From Malikia spinosa (lineage in GTDB: Bacteria; Pseudomonadota; Gammaproteobacteria; Burkholderiales; Burkholderiaceae_C), in the NCBI RefSeq assembly GCF_002980625.1, contig NZ_PVLR01000044.1, positions 1 to 64,000 of the forward strand: DNA of 64,000 nt. The letters are read 5' to 3'. The notes beneath the pieces were generated by a model. It saw only the letters and a list, made by a program, of their open reading frames with translations. It made no database searches and was not told the DNA's origin. Shown here piece after piece: positions 8,549-21,768 of this stretch. Within the stretch, counting starts at the first letter, position 1; the number at the start of each line of letters is the position of its first letter. The position numbers and the translations under genes were made by a program.

Positions 8549-8594
8549 GCTGCGGCTTTTGGGAGGGTGACTGCGTGGTGGAGGGGGAATGGTA

Positions 8595-10112
<1,518 letters not shown>

Positions 10113-10126
10113 CGGGGATGCGCCTC

Positions 10127-10741
10127 TTAGATGATTGCCAGGCCGGCGGCAGCCAGCAGCTGGGCCGACTCGAATGCCGGCAATCCCATGATGCCGGTAT
10201 AGCTGCCGCTGATGCGGGCAATCAGCAGGCCGGCCAGGCCCTGGATGCCGTAGGCACCGGCCTTGCCCATCGGTTCGCCGCTGGCGACATAGTGCGCGAT
10301 CTGCGCTTCGGTCAGCGACGAGAACTGCACCGTGGAACGACTCAGGGCCTGGTGGACCTGGCCCTGGTGCGCCAGCGCGACCGCGGTCAGCACCTGATGG
10401 CGCTGGCCCGAGAGCAGGCGCAGGATCTGCGCGGCATGTTCAGGCGAGTCGGGCTTGCCCAGGATCTGGCGACCCAGCGCGACCGTGGTGTCGGCGCACA
10501 AGACCGGGCCGTCGGGCAGGCCGCGCCGCTGCAACCGCGCAACGGCATGCTCGAGCTTGAGCCGGGTCACGCGCTTGACGTAGGTGGCAGGGGCTTCGTT
10601 CGGGCGCACGACTTCGAGGCCTTCGGCGTCCTCGTGCGGGTCGGGCAGCAGCAGTTCGCAGCGCAGGCCCCACTGCTCGAGCAGCTGGCGCCGGCGCGGG
10701 CTCTGGGAGGCGAGATAGAGCCAGGGCGCTTCGGTGCTCAT
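10127..10741 (-). CDS. maf: Maf-family nucleotide pyrophosphatase (YhdE/YceF type)
   Basis: A 204-residue cytoplasmic house-cleaning NTPase that hydrolyses non-canonical or modified nucleoside triphosphates to monophosphates. The family start [16 protein letters not shown] is at about residues 10-25, the catalytic CADTTVALG follows mid-protein, and [13 protein letters not shown] near the C-terminus. The frame is open further upstream inside rlmH, but the ATG at 10741 overlaps the rlmH stop by four bases (ATGA) and gives the normal N-terminus. Whether dTTP/UTP or m7GTP is preferred cannot be said. Confidence 0.92.
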   Translation of the reverse strand: MSTEAPWLYLASQSPRRRQLLEQWGLRCELLLPDPHEDAEGLEVVRPNEAPATYVKRVTRLKLEHAVARLQRRGLPDGPVLCADTTVALGRQILGKPDSPEHAAQILRLLSGQRHQVLTAVALAHQGQVHQALSRSTVQFSSLTEAQIAHYVASGEPMGKAGAYGIQGLAGLLIARISGSYTGIMGLPAFESAQLLAAAGLAII

Positions 10742-11205
10742 TCGCGGTGATACGGGTGGTTGGCGTTGATCGACCAGGCGCGGTAGAGCTGCTCGATCAG
10801 CAGCACGCGCGCGAAGGCATGCGGCAAGGTCATGTCGGACAGGCGGATGCGCATCTGGGCCTTGGCCTTGAATTCGGGTTCGAGCCCGTCGGGCCCGCCG
10901 ATCACGAGTGCGACATCGTCGCCCTCGAGCTGCCAGCTTTTGAGCTGGCGCGCCAGTGCGACCGTGGTCAGCTGGCTGCCGCGCTCGTCGAGCACGACGA
11001 TGCGCGCGCCCTTCGGGATCGCGGCCTCGATGCGCGCGCGCTCGGCCGCGTAGAGGGTCTCGAGCGTCTTGGAGCCGCGCGGCTCGGTCTTGACGGTCTT
11101 GATCTCGACCCGGCAGTCGGGCGGAAAGCGCTTGGCGAAATCGTCGTAGGCGGTTTGCGCCCAGTCGGGCATGCGCTGCCCGACCGCGACGATCACGACC
11201 TTCAT
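10738..11205 (-). CDS. rlmH: 23S rRNA (pseudouridine(1915)-N3)-methyltransferase
   Basis: A 155-residue SPOUT-class enzyme that methylates pseudouridine 1915 in helix 69 of 23S rRNA using S-adenosylmethionine. The start [16 protein letters not shown], the SAM-binding knot segment [10 protein letters not shown] and the C-terminal [15 protein letters not shown] are diagnostic, and length is exactly typical. Both ends overlap neighbours by four bases (rsfS upstream, maf downstream). The rsfS-rlmH pairing is a common ribosome-maturation arrangement. Confidence 0.96.
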   Translation of the reverse strand: MKVVIVAVGQRMPDWAQTAYDDFAKRFPPDCRVEIKTVKTEPRGSKTLETLYAAERARIEAAIPKGARIVVLDERGSQLTTVALARQLKSWQLEGDDVALVIGGPDGLEPEFKAKAQMRIRLSDMTLPHAFARVLLIEQLYRAWSINANHPYHRE

Positions 11206-11936
11206 GCCTTCTTGGGAGCGGCCGCGCGCTTAGGCACAGGCTTCTTGACCGGCGCGCCGATCTTGACGACCTGGACCTTCTTGGCAGCGGCCTTGCGGGC
11301 CGGTGCCTTCTTGGCGGACGGCACGGCCGAACCGCCACCGGTCTTGACCGTCTTGGCGGCCTTGCGCACCGGAGCCTTCTTGGGCTCCTCGGCGGCCGTG
11401 GTGGCGACGCTGTCGGCGGACTTGCGTGCGGCGCGGGTCGCCTTCTTGGCGGCAGCAGCCGGCGAGACGGCTTCGGCCTCGACGGCAGCAGCACCCGGCT
11501 TGATGCCGGCCTTGCGTGCCGAGGCGGCGTTGGACTTCTCGGCAGCGGCGCGCGCGGCCTTACCGCGGGCTTCGTTGCTCTTCAGGCGCACCGGCACATC
11601 GCCCCACAGGTCTTCGAGGCGGTAGTACTGGCGGATGGTCGGCTGCATCACGTGGACCACGGCCTGGCCGCAGTCGACGATGATCCATTCGCCGTTTTCT
11701 TCGCCTTCGGTGCGCGGCTTCTCGAAGCCGGCTTCACGCACGGCGTCGCGTACGCTGGCGGCGAGCGCGCGGGTCTGGCGGTTGGTGCTGCCGCTGGCCA
11801 CGATCACGCGCTCGAACAGCGGCGACAGGCCCTCGGTGTTGAAGACCTGGATGTCCAGTGCCTTGACGTCCTCGAGGCCGTCGACGATGGCGCGCTGGAG
11901 TTTCTGGATCTTTTTCTTGTCGGCGGTTTCGCTCAT
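11202..11936 (-). CDS. rsfS: Ribosome silencing factor RsfS with long Lys/Ala-rich tail
   Basis: A 244-residue protein. Residues 1-120 are a complete RsfS domain ([52 protein letters not shown]), which binds uL14 and blocks 30S-50S joining. Family members usually stop there at roughly 105-130 residues. Here about 122 more residues follow, dominated by Ala, Lys and Pro in histone H1-like runs ([39 protein letters not shown]). The tail is in frame, keeps G/C-ending codons and ends in an ATGA overlap with rlmH, so it is translated rather than a frameshift. The start at 11936 overlaps the nadD stop. Confidence 0.93.
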   Translation of the reverse strand: MSETADKKKIQKLQRAIVDGLEDVKALDIQVFNTEGLSPLFERVIVASGSTNRQTRALAASVRDAVREAGFEKPRTEGEENGEWIIVDCGQAVVHVMQPTIRQYYRLEDLWGDVPVRLKSNEARGKAARAAAEKSNAASARKAGIKPGAAAVEAEAVSPAAAAKKATRAARKSADSVATTAAEEPKKAPVRKAAKTVKTGGGSAVPSAKKAPARKAAAKKVQVVKIGAPVKKPVPKRAAAPKKA

Positions 11937-12604
11937 GTAGCGTGTCGGTATAAGTGATGTTCGGAAATATAGCGCGCGACGCCCTCGGGCACCAGCACGT
12001 CCAGGTCGGGATAGCGGCGGCTCTTGCCTTGCACCTGCGCGCGCACTGCGGTGGCGCTCAGATTGTGCAACGGCATGTCGAGCCGGGTAAAGGGAATATC
12101 CACCCCGCTCAAATCCTGCTCGACCTGGCTGTCGGAGACGGCCTCGGCGCCGATATTGACGCCCCGGTTGGCCACCGCCAGGGTCGCGCACTGTAACACT
12201 TCCTGCCAGCGAACCCAAGTCTTGAATGCAAGTAGCTGGTCGGCACCGAGCACCAGGAAGATCTGCGCCCCCGGATATTCGGCTGCCAGTTCGCGCAAGG
12301 TGTCGGCGGTATAGGAGGGTCCGTCGCGCCGGATTTCGCGCTGATCGACCAAGACACGAGGCAGTCCGGCGAAGGCGCGTTCGCACATGGCGACGCGGTG
12401 TTCGGCCGGGATCAGGACCCGGGTCTTGTGCCAGGCCTGGCCGGTCGGCAGGATATGCAACTGGTCGAGCCCGAGCTGCTTCAAGGCGGTTTCGGCCAGG
12501 TTGCGATGCGCCCAGTGCGGCGGGTCGAAGGCGCCACCGAACATGCCGATGCGCAGGCCGGCGCCCTGGGGCCGCTGCGGGCTGGGTGCGGTCAAGTCGC
12601 TCAC
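11933..12604 (-). CDS. nadD: Nicotinate-nucleotide adenylyltransferase
   Basis: A 223-residue cytoplasmic enzyme that adenylylates nicotinate mononucleotide with ATP to give deamido-NAD. The nucleotidyltransferase signature [11 protein letters not shown] (about residues 23-33) includes the HxxH-like catalytic motif, and the C-terminal ISEHHLYR segment is typical. The N-terminus is about 15 residues longer than in E. coli. Start and stop each overlap neighbouring genes by four bases (hemF and rsfS). Confidence 0.93.
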   Translation of the reverse strand: MSDLTAPSPQRPQGAGLRIGMFGGAFDPPHWAHRNLAETALKQLGLDQLHILPTGQAWHKTRVLIPAEHRVAMCERAFAGLPRVLVDQREIRRDGPSYTADTLRELAAEYPGAQIFLVLGADQLLAFKTWVRWQEVLQCATLAVANRGVNIGAEAVSDSQVEQDLSGVDIPFTRLDMPLHNLSATAVRAQVQGKSRRYPDLDVLVPEGVARYISEHHLYRHAT

Positions 12605-13521
12605 ACCCAGTCCCGGCGCGGCAGGAAGTCGCGGTACAGGCGCGCTTCGGGGCTGCCGGCGGCGGGTTGTTCCTGGTAGGACCAGCGCACCAGCGGCGGC
12701 ATCGACAGCAGGATCGATTCGGTGCGACCGCCCGACTGCAGGCCGAAATGGGTGCCCCGGTCCCAGACCAGGTTGAATTCGACATAGCGCCCGCGCCGGT
12801 AGAGCTGGAACTGGCGTTCGCGCTCGCCGTATTCGAGTCCCTTGCGCCGCTCGACGATCGGCAGGTAGGCGTGCAGGAAGGCGTCGCCGACCGCGCGCGT
12901 CATGGCCGCGCCGCCCTCGAAGCCGAGCTCGGAGAAGTCGTCGAAGAACACGCCGCCAATGCCACGCTGCTCGTTGCGGTGCTTGAGGAAGAAATAGTCA
13001 TCGCACCAGGCCTTGAAGCGCGGGTACTTGTCGTCGCCATAGGGCGATAGCGCCTGCTTGCAGGTGCGGTGGAAATGGACCGCGTCTTCCTCGAAGCCGT
13101 AGCAGGGTGTGAGGTCCATGCCGCCGCCGAACCAGGCAACCGGCTCGCCGCCACCCGCCGGGGTGGCGCTGATCATGCGCACGTTCATGTGCACGATCGG
13201 CACATAGGGGTTGCGCGGGTGGAACACCAGCGACACGCCCATGGCCTCGAACGGCGCGCCGGCCAGCTCGGGCCGGTGCTGGGTCGCCGAAGGCGGCAGG
13301 CTGGCGCCCGACACATGGGAAAAGCCGCAGCCGGCGCGCTCGAAGACGTTGCCGCCTTCGAGGATCTGCGTCACGCCATTGCCCTGCAGCGGCTCGCCCG
13401 GGGCTTTTTCCCAGCCGTCGGACTGGAAGGCCTTGCCGTCGATCTCGGCAATCGCCCAGGTGATGCGCTGCTGCAAGCCGAGCAGGTAGTCACGCATGAT
13501 CTGCGCCTGCGACTGGCTCAT
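12601..13521 (-). CDS. hemF: Oxygen-dependent coproporphyrinogen-III oxidase
   Basis: A 306-residue cytoplasmic enzyme that oxidatively decarboxylates coproporphyrinogen III to protoporphyrinogen IX in haem synthesis. Conserved blocks are [39 protein letters not shown], the [10 protein letters not shown] and [13 protein letters not shown] histidine-containing segments, and GGVFFDDF. The frame stays open far into purD, but the ATG at 13521 overlaps the purD stop (ATGA) and gives the family length. Its O2 dependence fits an aerobic organism. Confidence 0.96.
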   Translation of the reverse strand: MSQSQAQIMRDYLLGLQQRITWAIAEIDGKAFQSDGWEKAPGEPLQGNGVTQILEGGNVFERAGCGFSHVSGASLPPSATQHRPELAGAPFEAMGVSLVFHPRNPYVPIVHMNVRMISATPAGGGEPVAWFGGGMDLTPCYGFEEDAVHFHRTCKQALSPYGDDKYPRFKAWCDDYFFLKHRNEQRGIGGVFFDDFSELGFEGGAAMTRAVGDAFLHAYLPIVERRKGLEYGERERQFQLYRRGRYVEFNLVWDRGTHFGLQSGGRTESILLSMPPLVRWSYQEQPAAGSPEARLYRDFLPRRDWV

Positions 13522-14816
13522 TTTTCGATGGCCCGGTAGCCGATGTCGCGGCGGAACTGCATGCCGTCGAAGGCCACGCCCGCGACCAGCTCGTAGGCGC
13601 GGCGCTGCGCATCGGCCACGCCCTGCCCGAGCGCGGTCGCGCACAGCACGCGCCCGCCCGAGGTCACGACCTGGCCGTCCTGCATGGTGGTGCCGGCGTG
13701 GAAGACCACGGCGTCGTCGCGGTCTACGGGAAGCGCGCTGATGACGTCGCCCTTGCGCGGGCTCATCGGGTAGCCGGCAGCCGCCAGCACCACGCCGAGC
13801 GCACAGCGTTCGTCCCATTCCAGGCTGATCTGGTCCAGGCGCTGTTCGGTACCGGCCAGCAGCACTTCGGCCAGGTCGGACTGCAGGCGCATCATGATCG
13901 GCTGGGTCTCGGGGTCGCCCATGCGGCAGTTGAACTCGAGCGTCTTGACCGAGCCGTCGGGCGCGATCATGAGGCCGGCGTAGAGGAAGCCGGTGAACGG
14001 GATGCCGTCGGCTTCCATGCCGCGGATGGTCGGCAGGATGATCTGGTCCATCGCGCGCTGGTGCACTTCGGGCGTCACGACCGGAGCCGGCGAATAGGCG
14101 CCCATGCCACCGGTGTTGGGGCCTTGGTCGGCGTCGAGCAGGCGCTTGTGGTCCTGGCTGGTGGCCAGCGCGGTCACATTCTTGCCATCGCACAGCACGA
14201 TGAAGCTGGCTTCCTCGCCCTGCAGGAAGGATTCGATCACAACCCGGGCGCCGCCCTGGTTGTGCGTCACGCCCAGGGTGTTGTCGACCAGCATGAAGTC
14301 GATCGCCTCGTGCGCCTCGGCCAGGCTCATGGCCACGACCACGCCTTTGCCAGCGGCCAGGCCGTCGGCCTTGACCACGATCGGCGCGCCGACCTGATCG
14401 ACATAAGCATGGGCCTGGACCGGGTCGCTGAAGGTTTCGTAGGCGGCGGTCGGGATACCGTGGCGCTGCATGAAGGCCTTGGAGAAGGCCTTGGAGCTCT
14501 CCAACTGCGCGGCGGCCTGGGTCGGGCCGAAGATGCGCAGGCCATGGGCGCGGAATTCGTCGACCACGCCAGCGGCCAGCGGAGCCTCGGGGCCGACCAC
14601 GGTCAGCGCGATGCCGTTGGCCTGCGCCCATTCGCGCAGCGCGACGACGTCAGTCACGGCCAGGTTGGTCAGGCCGGCATCGAGCGCGGTGCCGCCGTTG
14701 CCGGGCGCGACAAAGACCTGCTCGACGCGTGCGGATTGTTTGAGCTTCCAAGCCAGCGCGTGCTCGCGCCCACCGCCACCGATGACCAATACCTTCATCT
14801 TGTTGTTCGCGCTCAT
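13518..14816 (-). CDS. purD: Phosphoribosylamine-glycine ligase
   Basis: A 432-residue ATP-grasp enzyme, second step of de novo purine synthesis, joining glycine to phosphoribosylamine. [19 protein letters not shown] is near the N-terminus (about 7-25), the ATP-grasp region has [11 protein letters not shown] and QDHKRL, and the metal/phosphate site RMGDPETQ is in the second half. The start overlaps the yebC stop by four bases, with a GAAGAA-like ribosome site inside the yebC end. Confidence 0.96.
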   Translation of the reverse strand: MSANNKMKVLVIGGGGREHALAWKLKQSARVEQVFVAPGNGGTALDAGLTNLAVTDVVALREWAQANGIALTVVGPEAPLAAGVVDEFRAHGLRIFGPTQAAAQLESSKAFSKAFMQRHGIPTAAYETFSDPVQAHAYVDQVGAPIVVKADGLAAGKGVVVAMSLAEAHEAIDFMLVDNTLGVTHNQGGARVVIESFLQGEEASFIVLCDGKNVTALATSQDHKRLLDADQGPNTGGMGAYSPAPVVTPEVHQRAMDQIILPTIRGMEADGIPFTGFLYAGLMIAPDGSVKTLEFNCRMGDPETQPIMMRLQSDLAEVLLAGTEQRLDQISLEWDERCALGVVLAAAGYPMSPRKGDVISALPVDRDDAVVFHAGTTMQDGQVVTSGGRVLCATALGQGVADAQRRAYELVAGVAFDGMQFRRDIGYRAIEK

Positions 14817-15541
14817 TCTTCGTTGATTTCTGCGTTATGGAACACGTTCTGCACGTCGTCGAGATCTTCGATCGCGTCGAGCAGCTTTTGCATGCGGGCG
14901 GCGTCATCGCCAGCGAGCGCGATCTGGTTGTCGGCGCGCATGGTGACTTCGGCCAGTTCGGGCGTCAGGCCGGCGGCTTCGAGCGCGTTCTTGACCGCTT
15001 CGAATTCGGTCGGCGCGGTCAGCACCTCGACCGCGCCTTCATCGTCGGTGATCACGTCATCGGCGCCGGCTTCGAGCGCGATTTCCATGATCTGGTCCTC
15101 GGAGCTGCCGGGCGCGAAGATCAGCTGGCCGCAATGCCGGAACTGGAACGCCACCGAGCCTTCGGTGCCGAGGTTGCCGCCATGCTTGGAGAAGGCGTGG
15201 CGCACTTCGGCCACGGTGCGCACGCGGTTGTCGGTCATGGTGTCGACGATGATGGCCGCGCCGCCGATGCCGTAGCCTTCGTAGCGGATTTCCTCGTACT
15301 GGATGCCTTCGAGTGCGCCCGAGGCCTTGTCGATGTTGTACTTGACACGGTCGGCGGGCATGTTGGCGGCCTTGGCCTTGTCGACCGCCAGGCGCAGGCG
15401 CGGGTTGGCGCTCAGATCGGAGCCACCGGCGCGCGCGGCGACCGTGATTTCGCGAATGATGCGCGTCCAGATCTTGCCGCGTTTTTCATCCTGCCGCCCC
15501 TTGCGGTGCTGGATGTTGGCCCACTTGGAATGCCCTGCCAT
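14813..15541 (-). CDS. yebC: YebC/PmpR-family protein
   Basis: A 242-residue protein starting [18 protein letters not shown], the invariant YebC beginning. The family was named as DNA-binding transcriptional regulators; work in several bacteria also ties members to relief of ribosome stalling at proline-rich stretches. Other conserved parts are [17 protein letters not shown] and the acidic C-terminal lobe ending [15 protein letters not shown]. An upstream in-frame start at 15604 would add 21 non-conserved residues, so 15541 is chosen. It heads the overlapping purD-hemF-nadD-rsfS-rlmH-maf run. Confidence 0.93.
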   Translation of the reverse strand: MAGHSKWANIQHRKGRQDEKRGKIWTRIIREITVAARAGGSDLSANPRLRLAVDKAKAANMPADRVKYNIDKASGALEGIQYEEIRYEGYGIGGAAIIVDTMTDNRVRTVAEVRHAFSKHGGNLGTEGSVAFQFRHCGQLIFAPGSSEDQIMEIALEAGADDVITDDEGAVEVLTAPTEFEAVKNALEAAGLTPELAEVTMRADNQIALAGDDAARMQKLLDAIEDLDDVQNVFHNAEINEE

Positions 15542-15635
15542 GAAAACCTCGTGTAATGGAAATGCTGTACGTAACCGCGCATTGTACTTTTGGCGCCGGG
15601 CCAATGACTAGCCTGGGCGGCGGGGAATCTGTGCT

Positions 15636-17093
15636 TCAGGCCTCGGGCGTGATGGCGTCGGCGTAGTCGTAGAGCTCGGACAGGATGGCTTCGGCGCGCT
15701 CGTCCTCGCGCTCGGCGGCTTGCTCCTGCAGCTGGTCCAGCCGCGCGAGCAGCGCCTCGGTGCTGAGCGCCCCACCCTCGCCGTGCAGCAGCCGGGCCTG
15801 GCAATGGACCTGCCAGCGCTGGACTTCCTCGGGCGTGAGCGTGGCGGGGAAGTTGCGCGCCCGGTAGCGGAACACGAGTTCGGGCAGGCGCGGGTCGTCG
15901 AAGCCGGCCTCGCGCCAGGCCGGGTCGGCCGGGTCGCAGCCGCGCAAACGGGTCAGCCGGCTGCGGTCGGCGTCGCTCAGAAAACTACCGTAGAGGTCCT
16001 GGTCGACATCAACCGGACTGGTCGATTCGGGCCGGGCAAACACCTCGCTCCAGCGCCCGCTGAGGTCGGGCATGGCGCGCGCGAGCTCGGCATGCTGCAG
16101 CGAGCGCTCGAGGTCGATGCCCCACTTGGCGGCCAGCTCAGGCTTGAGGGTGCGCAGATTGGCCACCACCATCGGCGACTGGTTCAGATGCACGCTCTTG
16201 AGCGGCAGCCGGCGCACGCCTTCAGGCAGCTGGTCCTGGGGCGTGAACAGGCGCTCCCGGAGCTGCGCCGCGCTGAGCTCGAGCAGGACGCGCGGGTCCT
16301 GCGCCAGGTCCCAGGCCAGCAGTTCGTTGCGGTTGTTCGGGTGCATCGCGAGCGGCCACATCAGCGCCAGGCAGCCGCGCTCGGGCGAGAACATGCCCGA
16401 GACATGCAGGAAGGGCTTGGCCTCGGCCGGCAGCGCCGGCAGGCCGAGTTCGTCGAGCACGCGCTTCTTGTTGCGCAAGCCCAGCGCGAACTCGAACAGA
16501 CGCGGCTGCCGGTCGCGCAGCAGACGCGCCAGCGCCAGGGTGGCACGCACATCGGACAGTGCGTCGTGCGCGGCCTCGTGCGCGATGCCGTTGGCGCGCG
16601 TCAGGTCCTCGAGCTTGAAGCTGGGCCGGCCGTCGGGCTTCTTCGGCCAGGCGATGCCTTCGGGGCGCAAGGCATGACACAGGCGCAGCACGTCCATCAG
16701 GTCCCAGCGGCCGCACTGGTTTTGCCACTCGCGCGCGTAGGGGTCGATCAGGTTGCGCCAGAACAGGAAGCGGGTGAATTCGTCGTCGAAGCGGATCGAG
16801 TTGTAGCCGACGCCGACAGTGCCGGGCCGGGCCAGCTCGGCCTCGAGCCGGGCGGCGAATTCATGCTCGGGCAGGCCTTTTTCCAGGCAAACCTGGGGCG
16901 TGATGCCGGTGATCAGGCAGCTCTCGGGCGACGGCAGGTAGTCGGGCGCCGGGCGGCAGTAGAGCATCAGCGGCTCGCCGATCTCGTTGAGTGCGGCGTC
17001 GGTGCGGATGGCCGCGAACTGGGCCGGCCGGTCGCGCCGCGGGCTGATGCCGAAGGTCTCGTAGTCGAGCCAGAGGAAGGTAGTTGCGCTCAT
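15636..17093 (-). CDS. sbcB: Exodeoxyribonuclease I
   Basis: A 485-residue DnaQ-like 3'-5' exonuclease acting on single-stranded DNA in recombination and mismatch repair. The first metal motif is LWLDYETFGISPRRD (about 7-21), followed by ITGITPQ, GYNSIRFDDEFTRFLFWRN and the AHDALSDVRATLALARLL motif carrying the last catalytic acidic residue. SH3-like and C-terminal helical regions are at the expected length. It lies 94 bases upstream of yebC; a terminator separates it from clpA further upstream. Confidence 0.95.
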   Translation of the reverse strand: MSATTFLWLDYETFGISPRRDRPAQFAAIRTDAALNEIGEPLMLYCRPAPDYLPSPESCLITGITPQVCLEKGLPEHEFAARLEAELARPGTVGVGYNSIRFDDEFTRFLFWRNLIDPYAREWQNQCGRWDLMDVLRLCHALRPEGIAWPKKPDGRPSFKLEDLTRANGIAHEAAHDALSDVRATLALARLLRDRQPRLFEFALGLRNKKRVLDELGLPALPAEAKPFLHVSGMFSPERGCLALMWPLAMHPNNRNELLAWDLAQDPRVLLELSAAQLRERLFTPQDQLPEGVRRLPLKSVHLNQSPMVVANLRTLKPELAAKWGIDLERSLQHAELARAMPDLSGRWSEVFARPESTSPVDVDQDLYGSFLSDADRSRLTRLRGCDPADPAWREAGFDDPRLPELVFRYRARNFPATLTPEEVQRWQVHCQARLLHGEGGALSTEALLARLDQLQEQAAEREDERAEAILSELYDYADAITPEA

Positions 17094-17183
17094 CGTGAAC
17101 GTATTAGAACCGATGTGAAAGCCGGATCATGGCCAGGACAGGATGGCGGGTGGGGTTCAGTCACATGACGTGACCAGCCCAAG

Positions 17184-17211
17184 AAAAAACCTGCCAACTG
17201 GCAGGTTTTTT
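17184..17211 (-). terminator. Rho-independent terminator of clpA
   Basis: AAAAAACCTGCC at 17184-17195 pairs with GGCAGGTTTTTT at 17200-17211 around a 4-base loop. On the minus strand it lies 32 bases past the clpA stop and ends in six T residues; the A-rich flank would also let it act on the plus strand. Confidence 0.85.
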
Positions 17212-17242
17212 CTGTAAAGCCCGCAAGGGGCGCACCACCGGA

Positions 17243-19588
<2,346 letters not shown>

Positions 19589-19667
19589 GTGGCACTTCCT
19601 TTAAACGTGTCTCTAATTTATCGCGTTTTGCAAGCGGATGTTGCGACACTTGGGGGCTTGACCCGCC

Positions 19668-20015
19668 TTATTCAACGGGTTCTGCCAGACATTGCAGGGG
19701 ATGGCCGTTGTGACGGGCGGCCTGCAGCACCTGTTCAACCTTGGTCGTGGCCAGATCGTGGGTGAAGACGCCGCAGACGCCGCGCCCTTCGAGGTGGATG
19801 CGCAGCATGATCTGGGTCGCGGTTTCGCGGTCCTTGTTGAAGTACTCCTGCAGCACCAGCACGACGAATTCCATCGGCGTGAAGTCGTCGTTGAGCAGCA
19901 CGACCTGGTACATCTTGGGCGGCTCGACGCGCTGGGTCTGGCGTTCGAGCACCACCGCGGCCCCATCGGAGGGCACGGGGGGCTTGTGGTCAGGATTCTT
20001 GGGTGTGGAGGGCAT
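19668..20015 (-). CDS. clpS: ATP-dependent Clp protease adaptor ClpS
   Basis: A 115-residue adaptor that hands N-end-rule substrates to ClpA. After a disordered N-terminus come the core [19 protein letters not shown], the hydrophobic-pocket segment and [18 protein letters not shown]. An upstream in-frame start would add 19 residues not seen in the family, so the ATG at 20015 is preferred. It is followed by clpA after 79 bases, the usual pairing. Confidence 0.95.
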   Translation of the reverse strand: MPSTPKNPDHKPPVPSDGAAVVLERQTQRVEPPKMYQVVLLNDDFTPMEFVVLVLQEYFNKDRETATQIMLRIHLEGRGVCGVFTHDLATTKVEQVLQAARHNGHPLQCLAEPVE

Positions 20016-20149
20016 GAAAATGATTCTAGCGGCAGCGTTGCACCTGTGTGACAGCTGTCGCGCTTGTCCCACCGATGAGCGGCAATTGACCGGATCGAGC
20101 CGGGCACCGCAAAATCGGCTGATCCCTGGCTGCCCGACTCGACTCGACC

Positions 20150-20680
20150 ATGAAACCGATTGATTTTCCGACCCCGAACCCGCGCGGCTGGGCTGGCCTG
20201 GCCAGCGCGCTCGGGCTGGCGCTGCTGCTGCAGGGCTGCGGCACGACGAAGCCGCCCACGTCCCAGGCCCGGCCGGTGGCGCAGCGCTCGGAGCAGGCGG
20301 TCGAGCGCGGACGCGACGTGGCGCTGTACGCGATGTCGCTGCTGGACCAGGGTTACCGCTGGGGCGGCCGTGGACCGGCGACCGGCTTCGATTGCTCGGG
20401 CCTGGTGGTGCATGTGTTTCGCGAGGCGGCCGGGCTGGACCTGAACGGCAATGCAGCCGCGCTGTCGCGCCAGTCGCGTCCGGTGCAGGCTGGCGCGCTG
20501 CAGGCCGGCGACCTGCTGTTCTTCAACACCCTGGGTCAGCCGAACTCGCATGTCGGGGTCTACGTGGGCCAGGGCAAGTTCGTGCATGCGGCCAACGAGC
20601 GCAGCGGCGTACGCATGGACCGGCTCAGCGACCGCTACTACGCGGCCCGCTTCGAGGGCGCCAAGACCATGCTAGATTAA
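20150..20680 (+). CDS. NlpC/P60-family cell-wall peptidase, lipoprotein
   Basis: A 176-residue secreted endopeptidase. A hydrophobic signal ends in the lipobox LLQGC (lipidated cysteine about residue 26), followed by a Pro/Ala linker. The NlpC/P60 domain runs from about residue 55 to the end. The nucleophile is Cys82 in GFDCSGLV, the catalytic histidine His134 in SHVGVYVG, and the third polar residue probably His146 in VHAANE. The family cleaves D-Glu-meso-Dap bonds in peptidoglycan stem peptides. It is divergent from clpS and followed after 5 bases by the AI-2E family permease. Confidence 0.92.
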   Translation: MKPIDFPTPNPRGWAGLASALGLALLLQGCGTTKPPTSQARPVAQRSEQAVERGRDVALYAMSLLDQGYRWGGRGPATGFDCSGLVVHVFREAAGLDLNGNAAALSRQSRPVQAGALQAGDLLFFNTLGQPNSHVGVYVGQGKFVHAANERSGVRMDRLSDRYYAARFEGAKTMLD

Positions 20681-20685
20681 AGGCA

Positions 20686-21726
20686 ATGATGTCTCCTCGT
20701 ATCGCTGACCGCGTCCTGGCCGTCCTGTCGCTGACCCTGCTCGGGATCGGCTGCCTGTTTGTGCTCTGGCCTTTCCTGACCTCGCTGGCCTGGGCTGCCA
20801 TCCTGGTTTCGAGCAGCTGGGGCGCGTTCTACCGGCTCGACCGGCTGCTGGGCGGCAGGCGCGCGCTGTCGGCCAGCCTGATGACGCTACTGGTGACGGT
20901 GGTGGTGCTGATGCCGGTGGTCACGCTGTCGGTAGCGTTGTCGGACAACATCGCCGAGCTCGGCCGTTCGATCGGCGAGCTGGTGCGCGAGGGCCTGCCC
21001 GATGCGCCGAGCTGGCTGGCGCGGCTGCCGCTGGTGGGTGGCGCGCTGCTGAATTACTGGCTGCAGTTCGCGCACAACGGCGACCGGCTGATCGAGGAAT
21101 TGACCAAGCTGGCCGAGCCGGCGCAGGATTTCGCGCTCGGCGCGGGCCGGCTGGCCGGGCGCGGGGTGATCGATGTCGCGCTGTCGGTGTTCCTGGCCTT
21201 CTTCCTCTACCTGCACGGCGAGGCGCTGGCGCGGCGGGTGCTGTTTGCGCTTGAGCGGCTCAGCGGCGCGCGGGCGGTCTACCTGCTCGAACTCACGCGC
21301 GGCACGGTCAGCGGCGTGATCTACGGCGTGCTGGGCACGGCGCTGGCGCAAGGGGTGCTGGCGTCGATCGGGCTGGCGATTGCCGGCGTGCCGGGCGCGG
21401 TGCTGCTGGGCGCGGCGACCTTCCTGCTGTCGGTGGTGCCGATCGGCCCGCCGCTGGTCTGGGGCGGTGCCGCTTTCTGGCTGTTCCAGCAGGGCGATCC
21501 GATGTGGGCCGTCTTCATGGCCAGCTGGGGCTTTTTCGTCGTCAGCACGGTCGACAACTTCATCAAGCCCTTCATCATCAGCCGCGGTGCCAAGCTGCCG
21601 TTCGCGGTCGTGTTCCTGGGCGTGCTGGGCGGGGTGCTGGCCTTTGGCGTGATCGGCGCCTTCCTGGGCCCGGCGCTGCTGGCGGTGGGATTCCGGCTCA
21701 TGAACGAATGGAGCGCCAGCGACTGA
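20686..21726 (+). CDS. AI-2E family transporter (PerM-like permease)
   Basis: A 346-residue integral membrane protein with about seven or eight hydrophobic segments: two near the N-terminus (about 10-60), a soluble middle part, then a dense C-terminal cluster from about 165 onward (VIDVALSVFLAFFLYLHG, GVLASIGLAIAGVPGAVLLG, NFIKPFIISRGAKLPF). The family contains the proposed autoinducer-2 exporter TqsA but also ion antiporters, so the substrate is open. Two adjacent ATGs (20686, 20689) are possible starts. It is probably cotranscribed with the NlpC/P60 gene and converges on the GGDEF/EAL gene. Confidence 0.85.
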   Translation: MMSPRIADRVLAVLSLTLLGIGCLFVLWPFLTSLAWAAILVSSSWGAFYRLDRLLGGRRALSASLMTLLVTVVVLMPVVTLSVALSDNIAELGRSIGELVREGLPDAPSWLARLPLVGGALLNYWLQFAHNGDRLIEELTKLAEPAQDFALGAGRLAGRGVIDVALSVFLAFFLYLHGEALARRVLFALERLSGARAVYLLELTRGTVSGVIYGVLGTALAQGVLASIGLAIAGVPGAVLLGAATFLLSVVPIGPPLVWGGAAFWLFQQGDPMWAVFMASWGFFVVSTVDNFIKPFIISRGAKLPFAVVFLGVLGGVLAFGVIGAFLGPALLAVGFRLMNEWSASD

Positions 21727-21768
21727 AAGCGCTGGCGCACAGGCTGGCAGCTGACGCCGGCCTGTCCA

